IMG/VR virus record: IMGVR_UViG_3300039159_000070
Coordinates: 1-37,043 of that record
Length of the DNA stretch: 37,043 nucleotides
Origin: a virus
Direction: 5' to 3' (one strand)
Below the pieces are notes generated by a model, which was given only the letters and a program-made list of their open reading frames with translations, was not told the DNA's origin and ran no database searches. The first letter of the stretch is position 1; every line of letters starts with the position of its first letter. Of the stretch, positions 9,479-17,443 are shown piece by piece. A program made the translations under genes and the position numbers.

Positions 9479-12400
9479 TTATCCTTTTTGTTTAATAGCA
9501 AGTCTTCCAATCGAACTAATGATTTCAACGTCATTAACAGTTACATCTGATATGAACAATTCATCTTCTTTCGAATATACTTGGAACAGATCACCGAAAT
9601 GGTTCGTGGAATACAACGGAACTAATACAACGGAATCAATGTCCACCGGGAGAGCTGAATGAATGACTGCTGCTAATTCTGTATAATAGAACGTTTCACC
9701 GAATTCCCATTTAGTTATATCAAAGAAACTATTAATTGCTGCAATGACATGAAGTTTAATTTGATTGTCGGTTAGAGTCGATGTAGTAGAACGAATGACT
9801 TTAAATTTAGATCGTAATTCTGGAGGAGCATTGGCCCCAAACAATATCTTAAACTTACCTGAATGCAATATGACACTATCAGATATCATTTTATTATCGA
9901 TCAAATAAGCATATGACGTTTTTAAATCTAACGGAGTTGGAACAGACGGAGCATTCGGTAGATATCCGTCTAACCATCGTCTCATACTAATATAATACCC
10001 TCTAGTAACGATGAACGTATCGATTATATTCATCGCTGCTGGATCTACTAGATGATGGTTCGGCGTCTTGTGCATCCACAAGAAATTCATTGGGAATCGA
10101 CCTTCGTTCCTATTATACATGAACTCTGTGTCTGTAATATACTTAAACAGTGTAGTTTCATTTGTTGGCATTATAGTCCAATAATGGTCCACAGATATTC
10201 TGGTTGTGTATACATATTCTTTCAATGTAACCGTAGCAGGAGCTTTTAAGTGTACACCAGTTATAACACCTGTTAGTGGTTCTCTGAAGCCACCAATTCC
10301 CAATGCAGTATCAATCGATGTAGATGGTAGTACTGTAATATCTGCCATTAACACTGGGAACGGGAATTCATATAACCCCGCAGGACAGACGACAGACGGG
10401 CCAATCAAATCACTCAACGGCACATATGACGGTGCTGGTAGATTTGGAAGCATATCACCATCTGTGTCTTCATATACTACGTTGATTTGGTTTATGTTTG
10501 GTAGACCAATGTCTGTAAGTGGACCATTATCTCCTGATACGTGTTCAGATCCAATAACAATCATGTTCGTATTCGAAGATAAAACACCAGTTCTGTCTTT
10601 GTTTGTGTTGGCTTTTAATACTACAACCACATCATTACCTGGTGTCAACGAATCGTAATTTATAACCTTGTACTGGTTGGAAAACCAAAATTTGGTGCTA
10701 GGACTCTCTGCAATCATTCTAGTTATATTGTATGATACAACCCATGGAATTGTGTCTGCTCCTTTCGTAATTCGGATGTACCAAGGTTGTGCAGAGTCCT
10801 TTTTATGTAACAAACCTTCAGGGTCTCCTGATGGCATCTCTATAGGAGATCCAGCTGGAACAGCTTCTACCATCCAGTGATATGTGGTAATGTCACTGGA
10901 TTCGTCATTTGACGTATCTCTCGTCAAGACCCAACCAGACGAATTACTACCTAAACTGGTGAGTCTATATAATCCATTTTCGAATTTATTGGTTTGATTC
11001 TTGACCAAGACTAAAGCGTCCACTTGCCATCCTGCAAGTACACCATCGATTCCAGTCCAAGCACCAATACCGGTCAACGTTGCTCCAACACCGAACACTC
11101 CGTTGTTGTATACTGATGTTAGGTTGCTGCTGGTCATCGCTCTCACCTCAGGTGACGTTGCGCCTACCACTGCTGTCCACTCAATATCATCCACACCGAT
11201 TTCGAATTTCGATGTGTTGTCTCCGGATACGACACCAAAAGATGATCCCCATCCTGTTCCAGCACCCGTAGTACCTTCTGTGACATACACATACCTGGGA
11301 ACATAACTCAGATATATCGTATGGCTATCAACACGGTCTTTTAACGTGGATACTATAGCAAGAAATTCGTCATTCGTAAATGTTCTAATCTTTGCACCAG
11401 CACCTATACCATTTGCAGCCCTATTTAAAAACGATCCAGGGTCTGATAATATTGGTTCAACGAAGTTACGAACAACTGTAGTTGCATCCAACGTAGGATT
11501 AATCTCTGGCAATGACATCGTCTCATTCTTTAAGAATACTGCAAGATCATCACCGAATATCTTGACATTATCATAAGCACCGCTTGGATCGTTGAATGTC
11601 ACATATGTTACATAATTCGATTCTCCAGCGAACGTTCTGTTGAATGATCGAATCTTTAATATCGTCTGGTCTTGTAACATGAATGTGTTATAATCTCGTC
11701 CGTTTACCATACGATCTTGAGTGTAGTACACTGACGGAGCCATTCGACGAATGTGTTCTATATCTTCCGATTGAGCCGCATTCTGTAGTGTGTTCGTTAC
11801 CGAAAACGTAAAACTAAACGTTCTGGATATTCCAGACATATCAATGTAGTTGAAACTGGCAAGCGAATTATATATCGAACTTTGTGGGATTACTAAATCA
11901 GCATTTTCTGAGGTTCTTGACCAAAAATGAAACAGACCACTTGGAATGCTTGCGAATTCACCGTCTCCAAATATGAATCTAACATCATCGTTTTCCAATG
12001 TTTCAATTTCATACTTGTTTCTGACTACGTTAGTGTTGTATATAATGTTCTGTGCCTGTGCTAAGTCAACTTGGATCCACTCACCAAATCTGTCATTACG
12101 GATATACGTCTCGTTACCAGACACTATATCATGAGTGTCTGGATCGACGTTGTTTACCCAAACATCAATCTCATTAACATTCGTTAATCCTAAGTCAAAC
12201 GTTTGATTAGGAGTAATTCCATCAAACGTACGAGTCGTTAACCGGAGTTCTCCTTGTTTGGTAAACATGAAAAATCCAGTACCAATTGAACTATCTCCAA
12301 GCCCATCGGAACCATAAACTAGAGTCATAGGAGCGTTATATTCAGGACGTTTTTCGTAAGGTCCATCCTCGTTTAGAGCAATCGGTACTAATTCCATTGG

Positions 12401-13018
12401 ATACGTCTGTCCAGATACAACTGCAGAGTACCCAATTACTCCTCTATCAAAAGCCACGTTATTCAAATTATATAATTCGAACAAGACGTCTTGTACTTGT
12501 ATTCTATCCGATGGTTGAACACTTCCGAATGGTTGTTTCAACACACTGTTCGTGATCAACAAAAACTGGTCCTTCCAGTATGTATTTGAAGTATCATTCC
12601 ATGTTACTTTAGCTCCTGCTAAATTCAATCCTCTTGAATCATATATTGGTTCTGTCGTTGACACCGACGTTATTTTTACTAAACCACGAGCAGGAATGTT
12701 TCTTGACGCACTGTATGATATTAATTTAGCAAGTCGAAGTACAGATTGTTTTCTTTGTGCAGTTGGAAGAAAGTTCTCATGAGATGCCATATCAACACGA
12801 TACGCCATAATCTCACCAAGATAAGCGAATAACTCCAGCAATGCAATGAACTCTGAACTTTCTATAAAGTCGTTGAACGTTTCCGGAAAGTATAACTTGA
12901 GATAATCAATCATACTTTGTTTGATTGATTGATAATCAAACGCAGTAAAGTTTATATTTTGAAACGCTTGATAAACGGTTTCCCAACTCTCTGCTCTTGA
13001 AATTATTCTTCCACTCAT
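9479..13018 (-). CDS. gp6: Baseplate wedge subunit gp6-like, enlarged
   Basis: 1179 residues; T4 gp6 is 660. The N-terminus (about 15-110: FTAFDYQSIKQSMIDYLKLYFP, then ELFAYLGEIMAYRVDMASHENF) is the conserved gp6 opening, and the C-terminus (WEFGETFYYTELAAVIHSALP) is also typical. gp6 dimers link the wedges into the ring around the tail hub. Much of the extra length is a block at roughly residues 575-790 with a DGV...DALVLVKNQTN..ENGLYRLT module of a kind seen in other phage tail proteins. It follows gp25 as in T4 and has its own late-type promoter (GATAAATA, 13043-13050). Identification is firm; the function of the inserted block is unknown. Confidence 0.92.
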   Translation of the reverse strand: MSGRIISRAESWETVYQAFQNINFTAFDYQSIKQSMIDYLKLYFPETFNDFIESSEFIALLELFAYLGEIMAYRVDMASHENFLPTAQRKQSVLRLAKLISYSASRNIPARGLVKITSVSTTEPIYDSRGLNLAGAKVTWNDTSNTYWKDQFLLITNSVLKQPFGSVQPSDRIQVQDVLFELYNLNNVAFDRGVIGYSAVVSGQTYPMELVPIALNEDGPYEKRPEYNAPMTLVYGSDGLGDSSIGTGFFMFTKQGELRLTTRTFDGITPNQTFDLGLTNVNEIDVWVNNVDPDTHDIVSGNETYIRNDRFGEWIQVDLAQAQNIIYNTNVVRNKYEIETLENDDVRFIFGDGEFASIPSGLFHFWSRTSENADLVIPQSSIYNSLASFNYIDMSGISRTFSFTFSVTNTLQNAAQSEDIEHIRRMAPSVYYTQDRMVNGRDYNTFMLQDQTILKIRSFNRTFAGESNYVTYVTFNDPSGAYDNVKIFGDDLAVFLKNETMSLPEINPTLDATTVVRNFVEPILSDPGSFLNRAANGIGAGAKIRTFTNDEFLAIVSTLKDRVDSHTIYLSYVPRYVYVTEGTTGAGTGWGSSFGVVSGDNTSKFEIGVDDIEWTAVVGATSPEVRAMTSSNLTSVYNNGVFGVGATLTGIGAWTGIDGVLAGWQVDALVLVKNQTNKFENGLYRLTSLGSNSSGWVLTRDTSNDESSDITTYHWMVEAVPAGSPIEMPSGDPEGLLHKKDSAQPWYIRITKGADTIPWVVSYNITRMIAESPSTKFWFSNQYKVINYDSLTPGNDVVVVLKANTNKDRTGVLSSNTNMIVIGSEHVSGDNGPLTDIGLPNINQINVVYEDTDGDMLPNLPAPSYVPLSDLIGPSVVCPAGLYEFPFPVLMADITVLPSTSIDTALGIGGFREPLTGVITGVHLKAPATVTLKEYVYTTRISVDHYWTIMPTNETTLFKYITDTEFMYNRNEGRFPMNFLWMHKTPNHHLVDPAAMNIIDTFIVTRGYYISMRRWLDGYLPNAPSVPTPLDLKTSYAYLIDNKMISDSVILHSGKFKILFGANAPPELRSKFKVIRSTTSTLTDNQIKLHVIAAINSFFDITKWEFGETFYYTELAAVIHSALPVDIDSVVLVPLYSTNHFGDLFQVYSKEDELFISDVTVNDVEIISSIGRLAIKQKG

Positions 13019-13042
13019 GCAATATCACCTTGACATTTTATC

Positions 13043-13050
13043 TATTTATC
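13043..13050 (-). promoter_or_regulatory. Late promoter GATAAATA for gp6
   Basis: One mismatch to TATAAATA, 25 bases upstream of the gp6 start in the 75-base gap between gp25 and gp6. Confidence 0.5.
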
Positions 13051-13093
13051 ATTTACATGAACAGTGAGAAGTGGTGTAACTTATACAGGCGAT

Positions 13094-13477
13094 CTATTCA
13101 AATTGAATGTTTAAGTTGAAATTATCCACCATATTTAACTCAATGTACTGAAGTAACACGTTAACGTTAATGTTATTAGAATCATAATTTGGTAACAGTT
13201 CCAAGTTTAATAACTCTACCCTAGGATCGCTACTAATGACACGAGTGATTTCTTCTTCTATAATGGAAATACTATTAGAATCAAACGGTTCAAACAACAT
13301 TTCAGGAATAATTGTACCAAACGAAGGTTGCATCACTCGCTCGCCCTTCCCTGTAAAGATATGATTTAATAAATCTTGTTTAATCAACTTCACGTCTGCG
13401 AGGGAAAATCCTGAATTGGTGCTGTACGCATTGCACTTTCCATAGAACTTAGTCGAAAAACCTTTATATAGAGCCAC
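13094..13477 (-). CDS. gp25: Baseplate wedge subunit gp25-like
   Basis: 127 residues, close to T4 gp25 (132). The family core is clear: DVKLIKQDLLNHIFT at about 29-43, GERVMQPSFGT at 46-56, EMLFEP at 59-64 and DPRVELL at 84-90. gp25 is the core wedge protein that joins gp6 to the sheath and is shared with type VI secretion (TssE). The start is GTG with an AAGGA nine bases upstream. A possible late motif (AGTAAATA, 13502-13509) precedes it. Order gp5-gp25-gp6 in the direction of transcription groups the baseplate genes in one late block. Confidence 0.93.
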   Translation of the reverse strand: MALYKGFSTKFYGKCNAYSTNSGFSLADVKLIKQDLLNHIFTGKGERVMQPSFGTIIPEMLFEPFDSNSISIIEEEITRVISSDPRVELLNLELLPNYDSNNINVNVLLQYIELNMVDNFNLNIQFE

Positions 13478-13501
13478 GATATCAATCCTTAATTGTAATC
13501 G

Positions 13502-13509
13502 TATTTACT
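13502..13509 (-). promoter_or_regulatory. Possible late promoter AGTAAATA for gp25
   Basis: A weaker match to TATAAATA, inside the last codons of the gp5-like gene region/gap, 25 bases upstream of the gp25 start, the same spacing as at gp6. Confidence 0.3.
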
Positions 13510-13512
13510 AGA

Positions 13513-14901
13513 TTATCGTCTCCAGTAGCTTCCTCTGGTCTTATCTTCAGACCCTGCACTCGGATCATCATATGGATATTTGGGCTCGTGGGTATAATCA
13601 TTTAACGTGGTGCTTCGCATGTAAGGTTCATGTGCTGGTATTCGGTTCGTCCATTTCGCTGGATCTTCGTTTGCTGCAGCAGCAGGCTGTGCGGGTGGAC
13701 CATTAAAGTGGACGAATGTACATTGTCCTATTATATCCCCACTTGCCTTCAGATATAACGTCCCACCTGTTGATATGTGTCCATGTTTGGAAACCTTAGT
13801 GTGGAAGTTTGAATCTGTTTGTAGCAACATGTCCCCAACAGAATGAATTCTTGCTTTCGCTCCAACCCTCACATGATAATCTTTAACTGCTTGAATGCGG
13901 ATGTCGTTTGTATACATGTGTATTGATTCATCTGCATACATACGAATAGACTTGTTTGCTGTGAAGTTGATATCACCCTCAGATCTGATGTTTACTTTGG
14001 TCGTAGCATACACGTCGATATTACCATCTTGATCTAATTCTATCCAATTTTTCCCTTCACTGGTATTAATGTATATGCGTTCATTCGTGTCATCCATTAT
14101 AATCTGATGTCCAGCGGTTGTTCTGATCTTTACTCTACAATTTTCCTTTCTATCATCCATTGAAATAGAGTGAAATCCAGGAGTTGTCCATGAATATACT
14201 TGTGAATCGTAATTAGATCCGGTGTTCTCGGATGTCAGATGGGGTTCAATTTGACTTAGCCCATACCCTTGACGAATAGCCACTGACTTACCATCCGGTG
14301 AATCTAAAGTTACATCTTTATCATCAGCTACGTTATTAATTCCGTCGTTTATATAGAATCCTTCTGTGTTTGCAGCAGCAGAATAATCAGCTCCACGTGT
14401 TCGCCATTCGTAGTTTCCGGATTTTGAACCAAATGCAGTTTGTTGATTCCCGTATAATGGCTGTATAGGTGATTCATACGAATCTAACGGACCATCGGGC
14501 TCTCCATCACTGTTAACCATATACCGTCCATGTGGTAATGTGTGTCCAAGTCGTTCAGTATGTAAACATCCAACCCAAACTCTAGTCATGGGATTACCAT
14601 CAATACACGTAACAATTACTGTCGATCCTAATTTCGGAATATTCCAAAACCCATAACCAACTGGACCATCAGACTCAGATTGTTCTGTACCTCGCTTGAT
14701 CCTGTCGTTGTTTACTGTTCCTCCAAATGGAGTCACGTACATTGCCCATGGTAGCTCCTTTACAGCAGCTTCAAACCTATCTCCATATGCCGGGACACAT
14801 ATTCTTAATCTACCAGTTTGTTGAGGATCGTTTGTATCTACTACTGTACCGACAGTAAATCCTGTAAACGACGGTTTGTTTAAGTGTGTCGCTTGAAACA
14901 T
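13513..14901 (-). CDS. gp5: Baseplate hub/central spike protein gp5-like
   Basis: 462 residues. The N-terminal OB-fold is visible: FTVGTVVDTNDPQQTGRLRI near 14-33, LPWAMYVTPFGG near 49-60, then GFWNIPKLGSTVIVT and RVWVGCLH. The C-terminal half (about 255-400) is a run of short alternating beta strands (IYINTSEG, IELDQDGNI, VNIRSEGDI, IRMYADESI, IRIQAVKDY) that fits the triple-stranded beta-helix needle of T4 gp5. It forms the membrane-piercing spike under the tail tube. I see no lysozyme domain between the OB-fold and the needle, unlike T4 gp5. It directly abuts the stop of the upstream oxygenase-like gene. Confidence 0.88.
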   Translation of the reverse strand: MFQATHLNKPSFTGFTVGTVVDTNDPQQTGRLRICVPAYGDRFEAAVKELPWAMYVTPFGGTVNNDRIKRGTEQSESDGPVGYGFWNIPKLGSTVIVTCIDGNPMTRVWVGCLHTERLGHTLPHGRYMVNSDGEPDGPLDSYESPIQPLYGNQQTAFGSKSGNYEWRTRGADYSAAANTEGFYINDGINNVADDKDVTLDSPDGKSVAIRQGYGLSQIEPHLTSENTGSNYDSQVYSWTTPGFHSISMDDRKENCRVKIRTTAGHQIIMDDTNERIYINTSEGKNWIELDQDGNIDVYATTKVNIRSEGDINFTANKSIRMYADESIHMYTNDIRIQAVKDYHVRVGAKARIHSVGDMLLQTDSNFHTKVSKHGHISTGGTLYLKASGDIIGQCTFVHFNGPPAQPAAAANEDPAKWTNRIPAHEPYMRSTTLNDYTHEPKYPYDDPSAGSEDKTRGSYWRR

Positions 14902-15525
14902 TTACGAAACGTCCTTAAACCAAAATCTATAATCACCTGGAAAATTCTTTGCATCAAACAAATACGTTTGTTGAGCAGCCATATGCATTCTAACTTGAAA
15001 TAATTCACCGACATTGATTTTGGTAGTAACATTAACGAAATGAGGACCACTTGGGAACACTATCAAAGTACCTCTTTGTGGATTGAAACCGAATCCCCAT
15101 TGAGGGAATTCTAATACTCCACCAAACACCTCAAATTCTGCATCAAAAGGCACAGTATTTTGGTAATCTGACAAAAACAACACACACGAGAAGTCACGGT
15201 CTTTCGTCTTGACCCACTTCTTTCGCAAGAAAGAACTACTTTCACATTGTGGTTCTCCTTCAGACTCTTCGGGATACCATTCAACAAACATAGGTTCAGT
15301 CCCACGATACTCTATGTTATAGTATTCTTCGATTTGTGGAATTATTTGTTCAAATTTTTCAAATAGCAATTGTTCCGCTTTTTCATTTCGTTTGATTGTC
15401 CGTACAGGAAATCCTTTGGTGTTAACGTCAGGAACTGTATAATCAGCGGAATCGACGATGTGTTCACACATTAACGGAGATATAAAATTCTGAACAACAA
15501 GGAATGGAGATTTAACTTCTGTCAT
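14902..15525 (-). CDS. 2OG-Fe(II) oxygenase (prolyl 4-hydroxylase-like) family protein
   Basis: 207 residues. The C-terminal double-stranded beta-helix is recognisable: RDFSCVLFLSDYQ at 110-122, EVFGGVLEFP at 132-141, GFNPQRGTLIVFPSGPHFVN at 146-165 and a final Q-VRMHMA. H162 and R179 match the distal iron-binding His and the 2-oxoglutarate-binding Arg. At the place of the proximal HxD the sequence reads Q93-C94-E95, so two metal ligands seem to be replaced. Similar proteins sit next to baseplate genes in cyanophages and other T4-like phages. It may be a catalytically altered enzyme or a structural protein; the fold call is firm, activity doubtful. Confidence 0.8.
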   Translation of the reverse strand: MTEVKSPFLVVQNFISPLMCEHIVDSADYTVPDVNTKGFPVRTIKRNEKAEQLLFEKFEQIIPQIEEYYNIEYRGTEPMFVEWYPEESEGEPQCESSSFLRKKWVKTKDRDFSCVLFLSDYQNTVPFDAEFEVFGGVLEFPQWGFGFNPQRGTLIVFPSGPHFVNVTTKINVGELFQVRMHMAAQQTYLFDAKNFPGDYRFWFKDVS

Positions 15526-15528
15526 ATT

Positions 15529-16467
15529 CTAAGATTCTAAATGTTCTACTACTTGGATTGTGTGTTGTTTTACATGTCGTAATAAATCAGCGAAAGATAT
15601 GTTTTGTTTCATTAGTTGTTCATATAGTCGATGAATCGCCTCAGAATCATCATGGGTATCATGTTGTGGACAATCAAGATTAACTTGTTCCAGTATCCAG
15701 TTCCATTCATCAGCAGAAATAACATCATCGTTCACGACCGCTTCCATTTTAGGATCTATCAGTAACCCCAATTCATCCAATAGGTTCATACCAATCAATA
15801 GTTGATCTTCCATACCAGATCTATCGTTCAGGTTGAATAACACATCAGGGACAACCGTCTCACCATGTTTTACTGTGAATTTAATGACAGGACGATACTC
15901 AACCCCACCATCAGCAGATTGTACGGATTGGTGTTGTTCGAGTCCAATAACATATTTGGCGTCGTTAAAAATAAATGACGCTACTTGTTCATCTGGTTCG
16001 TATTGATTGCTCTTAATGTCGATGTGTTCTGCGTGAAGTGAACAAATCGTAGCACCTGTATCAACTTTTCCTCTAATCGGTTTGTCTTGGTTAAAAGACA
16101 TTAAAACAACTTCGATATGACCTCCAATCGTCGGTTCTTTTTCTGCGGCTTCTCCTTCTTTCATCACCGTATCTGATGTATTAGCTCTATACTTTCCGAT
16201 AAGTTTGGCTACTAAAGGAGAGATTACGAGACCATCTCGCATTGACCACACCAACGCAATTCTTTCACTCTTTGTACCGGCAGCAGCGGTGTATAACGAA
16301 ATGACTTTCTTGTGTTTAGTGACCATTTCAGATACGTTGTCTGGCATTAAACTTTCTCTTGGATTAAAAGTCACATCATTTAGCACAATTTGATCTGGTA
16401 ACACATTGAGTTTGTGTCCCACAAACTCATCATTCAAATCAGTTATCGATTCATACGTACTCATCAT
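15529..16467 (-). CDS. Retropepsin-like aspartic protease (RimK-associated 'zinc protease' family)
   Basis: 312 residues. Residues about 112-240 match the family formerly called ATP-dependent zinc protease (PF05618, retropepsin-like): IRGKVDTGATICSLHA with the catalytic D136-T-G-A139, then YRPVIKFTVKHG at 191-202, LNDRSGME at 213-220 and LIGMNLL at 224-230, which corresponds to the (I/L)LGRxxL motif of retropepsins. One DTG per chain implies a homodimer. The N-terminal 110 and C-terminal 70 residues are unrecognised. The neighbours are a scaffold-like protein and baseplate genes, so a role in virion maturation is a fair inference, not shown. A late-type promoter lies 19 bases upstream; ATG at 16464 is an equally good start. 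Confidence 0.8.
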   Translation of the reverse strand: MMSTYESITDLNDEFVGHKLNVLPDQIVLNDVTFNPRESLMPDNVSEMVTKHKKVISLYTAAAGTKSERIALVWSMRDGLVISPLVAKLIGKYRANTSDTVMKEGEAAEKEPTIGGHIEVVLMSFNQDKPIRGKVDTGATICSLHAEHIDIKSNQYEPDEQVASFIFNDAKYVIGLEQHQSVQSADGGVEYRPVIKFTVKHGETVVPDVLFNLNDRSGMEDQLLIGMNLLDELGLLIDPKMEAVVNDDVISADEWNWILEQVNLDCPQHDTHDDSEAIHRLYEQLMKQNISFADLLRHVKQHTIQVVEHLES

Positions 16468-16485
16468 AGGTCTCCCACTTTATAT

Positions 16486-16493
16486 TATTTATC
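16486..16493 (-). promoter_or_regulatory. Late promoter GATAAATA for the retropepsin-like gene
   Basis: Same octamer as before gp6, 19 bases upstream of ATG 16467, in the 57-base gap after the nuclease gene. Confidence 0.5.
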
Positions 16494-16524
16494 TAAAGTA
16501 TATAGGAGCAGTAATTGAACCATC

Positions 16525-17193
16525 TCACACGTGTTTTGTGTAAAACTCGTCTATTCTACGTTTTAAAGGAATAATATATGGAATTATTTGTTTTTTGAAT
16601 ACTAACGGGACAGCACCTTTTTCTACAGCTGTTATGGTAACGATTTGATTTATTTCTTCACCAAACATTTCCAAGTATGCCAGCGCATAAAACGTTTCTT
16701 GTAGAAAGTAATCTTCAATCATTGCTTCAGATTTGTTGTTGTTTGAAGTTTTGAAGTCAATAACAGATAACACACCATCAAATTCCCCAATGCAATCAGT
16801 CCTACCGGCTACCATAAACTCATCACTATACAATGGAATTTCTTGTATCCGAATGTTGTTGATTCTATGCAACCCAAATTTAAGTTGATTGAACAACTTG
16901 ATATAATCTGCTGGTTGGTTTTCCGTTGGATTAGGATCATTATTAAGATACTTTTCCGCCATCAAATGAACAGCAGTTCCTCTAGTGGCACATCGAGCTG
17001 TTTCCTTTTTAGCTTTGTCAACTCCCAACATTTGTCTCCATGCTTCCAGATGGGGTTTCTCCTTAGACCCCAGTACAGAGGTTATTGATGGGTAATAAGA
17101 TCCCTCAGGAGTCTTATACCACCGCAATCCCTTTATCGTCTTAGTTGTTAATTCTACGAACTCGGGGACGGCTGTATGAGTAAATTCCCTCAC
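16525..17193 (-). CDS. PD-(D/E)XK exonuclease, RecB/Cas4-like
   Basis: 222 residues with the full set of RecB-family nuclease motifs: GTAVH with H76, QEIPLYS with E118, AGRTDCIGEF with D133, VIDFKTS with D146 and K148, and QETFYALAY with Q165/Y169. Such phage enzymes degrade single- or double-stranded DNA ends and often act in recombination. No CxxC cluster characteristic of Cas4 is seen. It sits between a scaffold-like gene and the retropepsin-like gene, so late expression together with head and tail genes is likely, which would suit a role in DNA processing before packaging; that is inference. Confidence 0.85.
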   Translation of the reverse strand: MREFTHTAVPEFVELTTKTIKGLRWYKTPEGSYYPSITSVLGSKEKPHLEAWRQMLGVDKAKKETARCATRGTAVHLMAEKYLNNDPNPTENQPADYIKLFNQLKFGLHRINNIRIQEIPLYSDEFMVAGRTDCIGEFDGVLSVIDFKTSNNNKSEAMIEDYFLQETFYALAYLEMFGEEINQIVTITAVEKGAVPLVFKKQIIPYIIPLKRRIDEFYTKHV

Positions 17194-17197
17194 TTAA

Positions 17198-17443
17198 TTA
17201 TTGAGGCCGAGTTGTTGCTGGTTGTTGTTGTTGCGCTGGAGTTGCCGTCGGAGTAGCTTGTTTTTGTTGTGACAGTTGCTGTTGTTTCAATTGTAACGCT
17301 TTGGTTAGACTAATAATTTGGTTATCTATTGGTCTATCAATATTAGCTTTACGTGATTGAAGACTTGCGATCCGACCTTGTAAAACAAGTACGTCTCCTG
17401 CTAAATCTTCAAACAATAAGAAGTCTAAAAAGGTTGGCTTCAT
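17198..17443 (-). CDS. Small Gln-rich protein, possible prohead core (gp68-like) component
   Basis: 81 residues. N-terminus MKPTFLDFLLFED resembles T4 capsid-targeting peptides, with an L-x-E site (LFE) at residues 10-12. Residues 18-60 (LVLQGRIASLQSRKANID..) look helical and coiled; the tail is Q/P/T-rich low complexity (about 52-81). The start overlaps the end of the acidic 320-residue gene by four bases, so the two are translated together. T4 has small prohead-core proteins (gp67, gp68) of this size beside the scaffold genes. The assignment rests on size, N-terminus and place, not on a clear homology. Confidence 0.5.
   Translation of the reverse strand: MKPTFLDFLLFEDLAGDVLVLQGRIASLQSRKANIDRPIDNQIISLTKALQLKQQQLSQQKQATPTATPAQQQQPATTRPQ

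Noticed and set aside
10206-12782. Plus-strand ORFs of up to 150 codons inside gp6
   Set aside because: Low-complexity Pro/Ser/Thr translations opposite a well-conserved baseplate gene.
16525-17193. Cas4 of a CRISPR system
   Set aside because: No iron-sulfur cysteines, no other cas genes and no repeat-spacer array in the window.
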